This document shows positions 43,776 to 52,060 of a DNA stretch of 64,000 nt, one piece after another. A program made the translations under genes and the position numbers. Positions within the stretch are counted from its first letter, which is position 1. Every line of letters starts with the position of its first letter. Source of the stretch: Methylophilus sp. TWE2 (GTDB lineage Bacteria > Pseudomonadota > Gammaproteobacteria > Burkholderiales > Methylophilaceae); the NCBI RefSeq assembly GCF_001183865.1, contig NZ_CP012020.1, positions 2,041,839 to 2,105,838 of the forward strand, read 5' to 3'. The notes beneath the pieces are model-generated. The model was not told the origin of the DNA and searched no databases. It was given only the letters and a program-made list of their open reading frames with translations.

Positions 43776-46178
43776 TTAAAATCCGATAGGCTCCAGAGCA
43801 CCGTCCTGATGTTCCGAGTGCTCTTCTGGTGCATTCACTGACTGCTTGCCCATTGGCACCTCTGCCTCACTGCCTGTACTTTCGCGCACAATCAGCCAGC
43901 GATTGCTTGCGGCATCCAGTTTTAACTGCAGACGCTTAACTACTTCATCGCGATAGGCTTTAGACGCATATTTCTGCCTAAAGGTGGCCACGGCTGTTTC
44001 TCCGTCGCGGCTCACGCTTACATTCGTGATATCCAGACTGATCTTGCCCTGCTGTGGGGACAAGCGCTTTTTACGTTGCGCTTCCCAGACACTTCTGTTT
44101 GGCAATCCCTCCGGCACAAATTCTGGAGAATACGCCGCCAGGTAAGCATTGATGTTTTTACTGCGCCAAGCCTGTGCCCAAGCGTCAATCGCTGATTCAA
44201 CACTCACTTCCGCCACAGGCGCAGATGATGTCGTCGGTGGCACAGCTGACTCGACCACATCCGTTTTGGATGACGCTGCAGCAACTGCTGGCAGACGGGT
44301 CGTTGGCACACTCGCAACTGGCAAACCTGTTACAGGAGCAACGCGTTCGCGTGTGATCAACCAGCGTTTCTGCGTTGGCTCGTAACGCATTTCCAGCGTT
44401 TTGACCAATTCATCTTTATAAGCTTTAGCAGCATATTTTTGCTCAAACTGTACGGCGGCAGTGGCACCGTCACGCTGGATCTGTACATTATTTAGTACGA
44501 GTGTAATCGCACCCTGGCCTGCAGATAAACGCTGTTTGCGTTGCGACTCCCATGCCTTTCTGGAAGGCAACCCTTCTGGCATGAAGTCAGGGGCATACGC
44601 AGCGAGGTAGTTTTTAATGTCCTTGCTGCGCCAAGCTTGCGCCCATGCCGCCACAGCCTGGTTGATTTCAGCATCACCAGCTGGCGCTTCTGCAGTCGCC
44701 ACAGTTGAGGCGACCGATGCAGGCTCAACAACCTTGGCAGCCGGCTGCTCAGTCTCAGGTTGCGCAGCGACTGGTTTCTCTTCTTCTGCTGCCAGCGCAG
44801 CCACTGGCGCAACCTCTCTCACAACAGGCTTACTGACGGATGGTGGAGGTGGTGGTGGCAATTCAGGTTCCGGCTCTGGTTCTGGCAATTGCTCAGCGAC
44901 AAATGTCGGTGATGGCTCTGCAGCCGCATCCGATGTGGGTGCCACCCCTTTTTCAGTCACCTGGCGCGCTTGGGCATCAGTCGCAGGTGCATTTGCCTCC
45001 GCCATATTGCCTTTAACCATTTCGGCTTCACTAGGAATGACAGGAGCCACGTATTCGCCTTCTGGAATATATGGGATGACCTCGTCATCTTCAATGGCCG
45101 CTGCCGCAGCAGGTGCCTGTGACACGGGTGTTTGTACTTCAGTTTTTGATACAGTGGTTTTTGCTTCCACAGGCTTAGGATCAACAGGCTTGGATTTAAC
45201 TGAGTCAGATTCAGCAGTCTTGGTTGCCGCCGCTGCCACAGTGGCTGCGGCAACAACCGGCGCTGTGATATTCTTCGCAGCTGGCTCGGCTTTTACGGGG
45301 GGTGGCAATACAGGCTCGGGTTCAGCCGCTACAGGTTCTGCCATGGGTTCCTGCTGAAAAACGGGTGGTGGCTCTACCGTATCTGCAATTTGGGCAGCCA
45401 TTTCCTTTTCATTCACAGGATGTGCTTTAGCCTCAGTGACCTGATTGGCACTGACATCCAGATTGCCCTTGGCCATCTCTTCGGGAGTGGGCGCAGCCTG
45501 ATACTCCCCCTCCGGAATGTAGGGAACCACTTCTTCTTCAGCCAATGTCGCTGCGGCAGCTGCGTTATTTGTTGCAGTAGCCGAGGGCAATACCTCTTGT
45601 TCGGCCTTGACGGGTTCTGACGTGGTTGTCTGAGATTCGGCTGCCTCATCCTTGGCGAGTGCAGCGCCTTTGCTCTCATTCGTCGCTGCGGTTGCGGCAG
45701 TGGCTACAGATGACTCAGCTGTTTTATCACTCGCCGCAGCCTCTTCAGACTCCCAGAACTTCAGCCTGTCCGTCCAACTCTGATCTTTTGCTTCTTCAAC
45801 CTTCTTCTGAGGTGTTTCTGCAATTGTTTTTACCTCAGGATTTTCAGCAGATGGAATCACATCACCGCGGACTGACACCAGGCTATCCTTGTCGAAATCA
45901 AGAATCACGCGGCGCTTTTCAACCACTTTTCCTTCCTTGCGCAGCTCGTAGAAATAATCCCAGCGGTTGTCACGGAAACTATCGACTACTAGCGGTGTCC
46001 CCATGATATAGCGCACCTGGGAACGCGTCATGCCCGGTCGCAACTGCAGCAACATCTTGGAAGTCACAACATTGCCTTGCTGAACTTCCATCTTGAAAGG
46101 CTTGACTGAAGGAAGCTTGGCACCGCACCCACTCTCCAGAGATGCGACAACCAACACAAATAAGATAGAATTACGCAT
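43776..46178 (-). CDS. bamE: BamE lipoprotein with long extension and two NTF2-like domains
   Basis: About 800 residues from the ATG at 46178. An N-terminal signal peptide leads to C18 (SLESGC; Glu at -3 is atypical for a lipobox). Residues 20-115 are a BamE/SmpA domain (LQLRPGMTRSQVRYIMGTP, WDYFYEL), the outer-membrane assembly factor. BamE proteins are usually about 110-180 residues. Here an Ala/Glu/Pro-rich region (about 120-490) follows, containing two copies of a block with VVPYIPEGEY or VIPYIPEGEY (near 45.5 and 45.1 kb). It ends in two tandem NTF2/SnoaL-like domains (about 44.68-44.34 kb and 44.21-43.88 kb), each with AWAQAWRSK, LAAY and RWLI. Divergent from fur, as bamE usually is in betaproteobacteria. 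Confidence 0.85.
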   Translation of the reverse strand: MRNSILFVLVVASLESGCGAKLPSVKPFKMEVQQGNVVTSKMLLQLRPGMTRSQVRYIMGTPLVVDSFRDNRWDYFYELRKEGKVVEKRRVILDFDKDSLVSVRGDVIPSAENPEVKTIAETPQKKVEEAKDQSWTDRLKFWESEEAAASDKTAESSVATAATAATNESKGAALAKDEAAESQTTTSEPVKAEQEVLPSATATNNAAAAATLAEEEVVPYIPEGEYQAAPTPEEMAKGNLDVSANQVTEAKAHPVNEKEMAAQIADTVEPPPVFQQEPMAEPVAAEPEPVLPPPVKAEPAAKNITAPVVAAATVAAAATKTAESDSVKSKPVDPKPVEAKTTVSKTEVQTPVSQAPAAAAAIEDDEVIPYIPEGEYVAPVIPSEAEMVKGNMAEANAPATDAQARQVTEKGVAPTSDAAAEPSPTFVAEQLPEPEPEPELPPPPPPSVSKPVVREVAPVAALAAEEEKPVAAQPETEQPAAKVVEPASVASTVATAEAPAGDAEINQAVAAWAQAWRSKDIKNYLAAYAPDFMPEGLPSRKAWESQRKQRLSAGQGAITLVLNNVQIQRDGATAAVQFEQKYAAKAYKDELVKTLEMRYEPTQKRWLITRERVAPVTGLPVASVPTTRLPAVAAASSKTDVVESAVPPTTSSAPVAEVSVESAIDAWAQAWRSKNINAYLAAYSPEFVPEGLPNRSVWEAQRKKRLSPQQGKISLDITNVSVSRDGETAVATFRQKYASKAYRDEVVKRLQLKLDAASNRWLIVRESTGSEAEVPMGKQSVNAPEEHSEHQDGALEPIGF

Positions 46179-46196
46179 TGGATTCACTTTATAATC

Positions 46197-46227
46197 GGTA
46201 TATTCAGAAAACTTTGAGTAATATACC
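46197..46227. promoter_or_regulatory. Inverted repeat in the bamE-fur intergenic region
   Basis: GGTATATT (46197-46204) and AATATACC (46220-46227), 15 bases apart, midway between the divergent bamE and fur starts. A perfect TATAAT (46190-46195) precedes it on the plus strand and could be a -10 element reading toward fur. No match to the classical Fur box was seen. Confidence 0.35.
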
Positions 46228-46290
46228 ACGTAGTGTCGCCAATCAAATACGCCGGACGACTTAACCACAGACAAAACATGGACAAAACCT

Positions 46291-46710
46291 ATGCATGATC
46301 CAAAAGACCTCAAAAATGCGGGCCTCAAAGCAACGCTGCCACGTCTGAAAATCCTTGAATTGTTCGAGAACAGCGAACAACGCCACCTATCAGCAGAGGA
46401 TATTTACAAAGTCATGATCACCAATGGGGAAGATGTTGGGTTGGCCACTGTGTATCGGGTATTAACCCAGTTTGAGCAAGCGGGGCTATTGGTGCGCCAT
46501 CACTTTGAAAGTGGCAAGGCGGTATTTGAATTGAACGAAGGTAGCCATCACGACCATATTGTTTGCGTCAAGTGTGGGCGCGTCGAAGAGTTTTACGACG
46601 AAGAAATTGAGAAAAGACAAAAAGCAGCCGCCGAAAAACACGGGTTCACCATGCAGGACCACTCACTCACCATTTATGGTATGTGCAAAAAACAATCCTG
46701 CACTGAATAA
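46291..46710 (+). CDS. fur: Ferric uptake regulator Fur
   Basis: 139 residues. It is an iron-responsive repressor of iron-acquisition genes. The N-terminal winged helix has LSAEDIYKVM and VGLATVYRVLTQFEQAGLL. The metal-binding region is EGSHHDHIVCVKCG, with a second C-x4-C pair (MCKKQSC) near the C-terminus for structural zinc. It is divergent from bamE, the common betaproteobacterial arrangement. Autoregulation is likely by family but not supported by a recognisable box here. Confidence 0.96.
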   Translation: MHDPKDLKNAGLKATLPRLKILELFENSEQRHLSAEDIYKVMITNGEDVGLATVYRVLTQFEQAGLLVRHHFESGKAVFELNEGSHHDHIVCVKCGRVEEFYDEEIEKRQKAAAEKHGFTMQDHSLTIYGMCKKQSCTE

Positions 46711-46767
46711 GGTCCCCGGGGTTATGTAAAAGCATGCGCATAGCCCCTTTACTACTTATCACAAGAT

Positions 46768-47283
46768 TTGTCCGACTTAGTTCCTACCCAAGAACACTAT
46801 GCTGCCGGATTTCCGCCCATTCTCGGCTTGAGCCCTCGCATATTGATTCTAGGCACCTTGCCGGGTGCTGAATCTCTCAAGCAACAACAGTATTACGCAC
46901 ATCCGCAAAATGCCTTTTGGAAAATGCTGGAAGCTTTGTTCAACATTCCGGCAAAAGCTACTTACACCGAACGTTGTGAAGGGGTGAAAGCAGCGCGTCT
47001 GGCGATTTGGGACGTTTGCCATTCTGCCTGCCGACCTGGCAGCCTGGATAGTGCCATTAGCGCAGAAACGGTGATCGTCAACGATATTACCGGCTTACTG
47101 AACGATACCCCTTCCATAGAACTGGTCGCATTTAACGGGAATACTGCAGCCACGCTATTTAAGAAACACATCAAAGCGTTGCCGCAGGTAGACACCATCA
47201 CCTTACCCTCTACCAGTCCGGCCCATGCCAGCCTGCGCTTTGCAGAAAAACTGGAACGCTGGCAGGTATTACAAACTAGGTGA
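46768..47283 (+). CDS. Hypoxanthine-DNA glycosylase (UDG family 6)
   Basis: 171 residues. It removes deaminated bases, mainly hypoxanthine, from DNA. The UDG-fold motifs are ILGTLPGAESL with the following YYAHPQNAFWKML, the central IWDVCHSACRPGSLD, and the C-terminal LPSTSPAHAS. The asparagine in HPQNAFW is the family-6 catalytic residue. The start appears to be TTG (46768) with a poor SD; no better start is in frame. It overlaps the convergent recN by eight bases at 47276-47283. Confidence 0.87.
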   Translation: MSDLVPTQEHYAAGFPPILGLSPRILILGTLPGAESLKQQQYYAHPQNAFWKMLEALFNIPAKATYTERCEGVKAARLAIWDVCHSACRPGSLDSAISAETVIVNDITGLLNDTPSIELVAFNGNTAATLFKKHIKALPQVDTITLPSTSPAHASLRFAEKLERWQVLQTR

Positions 47284-48934
47284 TTAATCCTAACATTTCC
47301 CGGGCATGACTGCGGGTGGTCTCGGTGATATGCAAACCACCCAGCATACGGGCAATTTCTTCTATGCGCTCCTCTGCGCCCAATGGGCGAATGCGACTCA
47401 AGGTTGCACCCTGTTGCTCGGACTTGCTCACTTGTAAATGCTGCTGCGCCTGTGAGGCGACCTGTGCCAGGTGCGTAATCACCAATACCTGGCGGTGCTG
47501 ACCCAATTCGTTAAGCAAACGTCCAACCACTTCGGCAACACCGCCACCAATCCCGACATCCACCTCATCAAAAATCATGCACGGCACCGTGCCCAAAGAA
47601 GCAGTCGTTACTTGCAAGGCCAAACTGATACGAGACAATTCACCACCAGAGGCCACTTTATTGAGTGGGCGCGGCTCGACGCCGGCATGACCGGCGACCA
47701 GAAACTCCACTTGCTCCAAGCCGTGAAGGGCGGCTTCACAAGGTGTTAAAGCCACTGCAAACTGGCCGCCTTTTAATGACAAAGCCTGCATTTGTTCAGT
47801 AATCGTTTGCGACAGTTTTTTAGCCGCCTGCTGTCTGAAACCAGAAAGCTCCGCGGCTTGTGTGTGATAATTTTGCCAGGCCGCTTTTACCTGCTGCGTT
47901 AAAGCCCCGTCATCAGCAAAGCCCTCCAACTCATCGACCCGTTGCAATTGCTGGACCAGTAATTCTGGCAATTCATCAGGCTTCACACGGAATTTTCGCG
48001 CGGCACCATGAATGGCCTGGATACGCGCTTCAACTTCTGCCAAGCGTTCAGGATCCAGTTCACTTTTTTGCAGATAACGATTCAGCGCCCTACTGGCTTC
48101 TTCTAGCTGCACGACAGCAGAGTCAAGATTTTCGGCAATCGGTTGCAATCCGGCATCCATTGCCTGAAGTTCGGCTAGCTTGGTTTGGGCCTGCGAGAGC
48201 AGATCTAGTGCATTAACTTCATCACCTTCGCTCATCATCTGCAGGCTTAATTCCATGCCACTCAACAGACTGGCGCCATTGCTTAAACGCACATGCTCCT
48301 GTTGTAGCGTTTGCCACTCCTCAGAGACAAACCCTAATTGCTTGAGCTCACGGGTACTATCCCTGAGCTCGGCTAACTCATCCGCAAACTGGCTGGCATT
48401 TTTCTCATACGCCAGTTGCTGCTGATGTAGCTGAGACCAGTCCTTATATAATTTGGCAACTTGTTTTGCCAGTGGTGACGCTTGTGCATAGGCATCCAGA
48501 ATCTCGCGCTGCGTAGCCACTTTCAACAGGGAGTGATGCGCATTCTGGCTATAAATATCAATGAGGGTTTCGCCGATTTCGCGCAATTGGCCTACCGTTG
48601 CAGAGGCTCCATTAATAAAGGCGCGGCTACGGCCATCGGCATAAATCACACGTCGCAACACCAATGTATCGTCAACGTCCATTTCTTGCGCTTGTAGCCA
48701 GTCCTGGGCTGCGAGATTATCCGCAATAACAAAAGTCGTTGAGATTTCCGCCTTTTCACAGCCCTTGCGCGTCACATCGCCCTCGTTGCGTGCGCCCAGG
48801 CTTAAAGATAAAGCATCAATGAGGATGGACTTACCGGCACCCGTCTCACCAGTGAGCGCGGTGTATCCTGCTGAGAACTCAAGTTCCAGCGTATCAACAA
48901 TGACAAAGTCTCGGATAGAAAGGGCTTGTAGCAT
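47276..48934 (-). CDS. recN: DNA repair protein RecN
   Basis: 552 residues. It is an SMC-like ATPase that acts at double-strand breaks with RecA. The Walker A is TGETGAGKSILIDALSL, the signature motif is VASGGELSRISLALQV, Walker B is MIFDEVDVGIGG, and the middle is a long coiled coil (about 155-370). Length is normal. It follows nadK by 19 bases, the standard betaproteobacterial pair. No LexA box was identified upstream. Confidence 0.96.
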   Translation of the reverse strand: MLQALSIRDFVIVDTLELEFSAGYTALTGETGAGKSILIDALSLSLGARNEGDVTRKGCEKAEISTTFVIADNLAAQDWLQAQEMDVDDTLVLRRVIYADGRSRAFINGASATVGQLREIGETLIDIYSQNAHHSLLKVATQREILDAYAQASPLAKQVAKLYKDWSQLHQQQLAYEKNASQFADELAELRDSTRELKQLGFVSEEWQTLQQEHVRLSNGASLLSGMELSLQMMSEGDEVNALDLLSQAQTKLAELQAMDAGLQPIAENLDSAVVQLEEASRALNRYLQKSELDPERLAEVEARIQAIHGAARKFRVKPDELPELLVQQLQRVDELEGFADDGALTQQVKAAWQNYHTQAAELSGFRQQAAKKLSQTITEQMQALSLKGGQFAVALTPCEAALHGLEQVEFLVAGHAGVEPRPLNKVASGGELSRISLALQVTTASLGTVPCMIFDEVDVGIGGGVAEVVGRLLNELGQHRQVLVITHLAQVASQAQQHLQVSKSEQQGATLSRIRPLGAEERIEEIARMLGGLHITETTRSHAREMLGLIT

Positions 48935-48953
48935 GGTTAATGACAGGGCTTTA

Positions 48954-49823
48954 TCAGCCCCAGTTTAATTTGTTGCGCAACATATCAAAATAACAGTAAT
49001 CTTTGGGGTGCACCAACCTGATTTCCTGTGGCGCACGTTCAATCCGCACATCATCACCCACCGCCAGCGGATATTGGCCCTGACCATCGTAACTGATCTG
49101 GGCATCGGCAGCATTCACCACAATCACCTCAATCACGCTACTGGCAGGCACGGTAATTGGCCGGTAACTAAGCGTATGCGGGCTGATGGGGACGATCGAA
49201 ATCGCTTCGAGATCCGGATGCATAATCGGTCCGCCCGCAGACAAACCATAAGCTGTAGTCCCCGTCGGTGTGGTTAAAATCAAGCCATCAGAGCGTTGGC
49301 GTGACACGAATTGGTTATCGACATGTACCTCCAGCTCAATCAAGCGGAAAGCGCTTTTGATGACTACATCATTCAATGCAACCGTTTGTTTAATCACTTG
49401 CCCGGCGCGCGTGACCGCAGATTGCAACAATATACGTGCTTCAAGCTGATGCTCACCCTGCAAAATCTTATCCAGATCATCCAGCATATGTTCGGTTTGC
49501 AAATCCGTCAGAAATCCGAGACGCCCCCGGTTAATGCCGATCAGTGGTACACCCGTATCCCGCAATGCACGACCAACGCTGAGCATGGTGCCATCTCCCC
49601 CCATGACAATCACCAGGTCAGATTTGCTACCGATATCATCCAGGCTAGCGAGCTCAAATCCTTTATCCTCCACAAACTGTGCAGTACGCTCTTCTATACA
49701 AACGTGTAAACCTTGAGACAATAAATGGTGTGCCAAACGGGTCAAATCACTTTGCATTTGCTGCAAGGCGATGGCGTCCATGTATTTTCCAACAATGGCG
49801 ACTGAACGGAATGTAGATTGCAT
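48954..49823 (-). CDS. nadK: NAD kinase
   Basis: 289 residues. It phosphorylates NAD to NADP with ATP or polyphosphate. The catalytic GGDG motif is in VIVMGGDGTMLSVGR, the NE/D site is replaced as usual by the LNDVV block, and TPTGTTAYGLSAGGP is the conserved substrate loop. It is divergent from hrcA, an arrangement conserved in betaproteobacteria (hrcA-nadK-recN). First gene of a two-gene operon with recN. Confidence 0.96.
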   Translation of the reverse strand: MQSTFRSVAIVGKYMDAIALQQMQSDLTRLAHHLLSQGLHVCIEERTAQFVEDKGFELASLDDIGSKSDLVIVMGGDGTMLSVGRALRDTGVPLIGINRGRLGFLTDLQTEHMLDDLDKILQGEHQLEARILLQSAVTRAGQVIKQTVALNDVVIKSAFRLIELEVHVDNQFVSRQRSDGLILTTPTGTTAYGLSAGGPIMHPDLEAISIVPISPHTLSYRPITVPASSVIEVIVVNAADAQISYDGQGQYPLAVGDDVRIERAPQEIRLVHPKDYCYFDMLRNKLNWG

Positions 49824-49925
49824 GGCCGCATTAAAGCATAGAAGCCTGGAACTGAAAAGCGAAAGGGGCTGTTATCGCGGACACAAATGGTGCAAAATTC
49901 AGTCACTGCAACAAGGTGCTCAAAA

Positions 49926-50939
49926 GTGGACAAACGCGCGCAAATTTTACTCAAAACCCTGGTGGAACATTACATCAGCGAAGGCCAGCCCATCGGCTCA
50001 CGCACCCTGCTCCAACATTCAGGCCTGGACGTCAGCCCTGCGACGATCCGCAACGTCATGAGCGACCTTGAACAATTAGGATTTATCACCAGTCCGCATA
50101 CTTCTGCTGGCCGCATCCCCACCAAAAAAGGCTACCGCCTCTTTGTCGATTCGCTCATGACAGTACAACCACTGGACCAGCGCGCGGTCACGCAACTCAA
50201 AACCGGGCTTACTTCGCCCAATCCACAAGCGTTGATTAACAGTGCTGCCGACATGTTGTCGCAACTGACGCAGTTTGCAGGCCTGGTCATGACGCCCAAA
50301 CGGACGCGCAATGTACTTAAACATCTGGAGTTCCTGCATTTGAATGACAAAAAAATCCTGGTGATTCTGGTGACAGAAGATGGGCAGGTGCAAAACCGCA
50401 TGCTGTTCACAGACAAGATATTTAGCGCCAGCGAACTCACCGCGGCCAGCAACTATGTCAACAGCCAGTGCCAAGGTTTAACGCTGGAAGAAGTGCAGGC
50501 CAAACTCAAACAGGAGCTGCAAGAGGTCCAGGCAGATATCAATCGCCTGATGACGGCAGCGCTGGAGGCGACCAGCCAGCCAGAGTCTTCAGAAAAAGAA
50601 ACCGTTGTCATCTCAGGCGAACGCAACTTATTACAAGTGGACGACCTCTCCACCAATGTCACCAGCCTGCGTAAGCTGTTTGAGATTTTTGAACGACGTA
50701 CAGCCCTCATGCAGTTGCTGGATCACAGCCAACGTGCAGATGGGGTACAAATTTTCATCGGTGGCGAAAGTGGCTACCTGCCCCTGGATGAATGCAGCCT
50801 GGTCACTTCGCCCTATGAGGTGGACGGACAAGTCGTGGGCACTTTAGGCGTTATTGGCCCTACTCGCATGGCTTATGAGCGGATTATTCCTATTGTTGAT
50901 ATCACCGCTAAACTCTTGTCTAACGCGCTTTCAAATTAA
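49926..50939 (+). CDS. hrcA: Heat-inducible transcription repressor HrcA
   Basis: 337 residues from a GTG at 49926 preceded by AAGGTG seven bases upstream; an ATG at 49887 (350 residues) is an alternative with a weaker SD. HrcA represses groESL and dnaK operons through CIRCE elements. The N-terminal winged helix is LLKTLVEHYISEGQPIGSRTL with SPATIRNVMSDLEQLGFI, followed by HTSAGRIPTKKGYR. The C-terminal domain has GPTRMAYERIIPIVD. No CIRCE sequence was found near it, so it is probably not autoregulated that way. Confidence 0.95.
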   Translation: MDKRAQILLKTLVEHYISEGQPIGSRTLLQHSGLDVSPATIRNVMSDLEQLGFITSPHTSAGRIPTKKGYRLFVDSLMTVQPLDQRAVTQLKTGLTSPNPQALINSAADMLSQLTQFAGLVMTPKRTRNVLKHLEFLHLNDKKILVILVTEDGQVQNRMLFTDKIFSASELTAASNYVNSQCQGLTLEEVQAKLKQELQEVQADINRLMTAALEATSQPESSEKETVVISGERNLLQVDDLSTNVTSLRKLFEIFERRTALMQLLDHSQRADGVQIFIGGESGYLPLDECSLVTSPYEVDGQVVGTLGVIGPTRMAYERIIPIVDITAKLLSNALSN

Positions 50940-51100
50940 ATATTCTCTGCAGATTTAAGGTTATTAATTCCGACACAGATATCAGCCAATCGCCGATAAA
51001 CCTTACTCTGTATTTTTTTCACAATCCTGAGCTAGATGCTTAGTGATGTGCCCACAAAGCTCATCACAAGTGCGACTTTTTAATCACTCAGGAGTTTGTT

Positions 51101-51595
51101 ATGAAAAAAACTGCATTGTTAATAGCTTTCGGTTTAAGTACTTTATTCATTAATCCGTCCTATGCTGCGACCTATGAGGCCACTCAAGCGGGTGGAGGAT
51201 ATATTTTCAGTAACTCATTTAGCGGCAGCACAAGCTTCGATGATTACATTTCATTTAGCACAGATGGGATGCAACAAGTACTCACCAGCATTTCTGGCAC
51301 TGGCGACACTTTTAGTCTGAAAGAATTTAACTTGCTAGATGAAAACAAAAATCTGGTGATGAATGGAACCGTATTTAACTCAGGCTCCAATCTTTCCTTT
51401 GGATTCACAAACAGCATCCAACAAGGCAGCTATTATTTGCAAGTGATTGGAGAAAGCACCGGCACGAATGCGAGCTATGCGGGTACCATTACCTTAGCGA
51501 ATGCTGTTCCAGAGCCTGAGACCATGGCATTAATGCTCTCTGGAGTGGGCTTAATTGGCGTGGCAGGCCGCAGGAAAATGCGTGAAAAAGCTTAA
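51101..51595 (+). CDS. PEP-CTERM sorted exported protein (FxDxF type)
   Basis: 164 residues. A signal peptide ends after NPSYAA (about residue 23). The mature protein is Ser/Gly/Thr-rich with a motif STSFDDYISF near residue 50, like the FxDxF subgroup of PEP-CTERM proteins. The C-terminus is a full sorting signal: VPEPETMALMLSGVGLIGVAGRRK, here PEP followed by a hydrophobic helix and basic cluster. It should be cleaved by an exosortase and moved to the surface or matrix. No exosortase gene lies in the window. The SD is AGGAG. It has its own terminator. Confidence 0.88.
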   Translation: MKKTALLIAFGLSTLFINPSYAATYEATQAGGGYIFSNSFSGSTSFDDYISFSTDGMQQVLTSISGTGDTFSLKEFNLLDENKNLVMNGTVFNSGSNLSFGFTNSIQQGSYYLQVIGESTGTNASYAGTITLANAVPEPETMALMLSGVGLIGVAGRRKMREKA

Positions 51596-51613
51596 CTAAA
51601 TGCGATTAATCAG

Positions 51614-51643
51614 TCCCCGCTTCTCTGCGGGGATTTTTTTATT
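51614..51643 (+). terminator. Rho-independent terminator
   Basis: TCCCCGC / GCGGGGA stem with TTCTCT loop followed by seven T. It ends the PEP-CTERM gene. Confidence 0.87.
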
Positions 51644-51743
51644 TCTTGTCCGATTCCTCTGACAAACGAATCAGTAGGATACCTCTGTTCATTTTGACTC
51701 CAGATTTTCATAATCCCTCCCACCAGATATCAAGGAGAAAAAA

Positions 51744-51962
51744 ATGAATAATCTTCGCAAAGGCATTACATGGTCTATCTTATTAACATTATTCCTCAGT
51801 CTTTCTGCCTGTGGCTCTATGAGTACTCGAGGTAAGAACACAGCAATCGGTGCAGGTATTGGTGCTGTAGGCGGTGCAATCTTAACCGGCGGTAGCGCAC
51901 TGGGTACCGTAGGTGGTGCAGCGGTTGGCGGTGTCGTCGGCAACCAGATCAACAAGAAGTAA
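51744..51962 (+). CDS. Small glycine-zipper lipoprotein (OsmB-like)
   Basis: 72 residues. The signal peptide has a good lipobox (LSLSAC, Cys23). The mature part is mostly a glycine zipper (GAGIGAVGGAILTGGSALGTVGGAAVGGVVGNQ), similar to OsmB and other small outer-membrane lipoproteins. The function is unknown; OsmB-type proteins respond to osmotic or envelope stress. The SD AAGGAG is strong. It lies between the PEP-CTERM gene and hemH with no close partner. Confidence 0.82.
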   Translation: MNNLRKGITWSILLTLFLSLSACGSMSTRGKNTAIGAGIGAVGGAILTGGSALGTVGGAAVGGVVGNQINKK

Positions 51963-52023
51963 TTTGCTTTTGCTCCAGCTGGTCCCAAACTGGCTGGTAT
52001 CGCACTTTTTTAGCTAGCATGCG

Positions 52024-52060
52024 TCATAAGGGCATTTATTCGCTTAAAATGCCCTTATGA
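52024..52060 (+). promoter_or_regulatory. Perfect hairpin covering the hemH start codon
   Basis: TCATAAGGGCATTT (52024-52037) and AAATGCCCTTATGA (52047-52060) form a perfect 14-bp stem with a 9-base loop. The hemH ATG (52057-52059) is inside the 3' arm, and no Shine-Dalgarno is visible before it. The loop end also contains TAAAAT (52045-52050), seven bases before the ATG, which could be a -10 box for a leaderless message. Either RNA control of translation or a DNA operator would fit. Confidence 0.7.

Noticed and set aside
44617..45357. 246-codon open frame on the plus strand opposite bamE
   Set aside because: It is the reverse reading of an Ala/Glu/Pro-rich repeat region; the product is low-complexity Ala/Ser/Thr/Gly and the opposite strand is a real gene.
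46228..46290. Fur box before fur
   Set aside because: No 19-base GATAATGATAATCATTATC-like match was found.
49824..49925. CIRCE element before hrcA
   Set aside because: Looked for TTAGCACTC-N9-GAGTGCTAA here and found no match.
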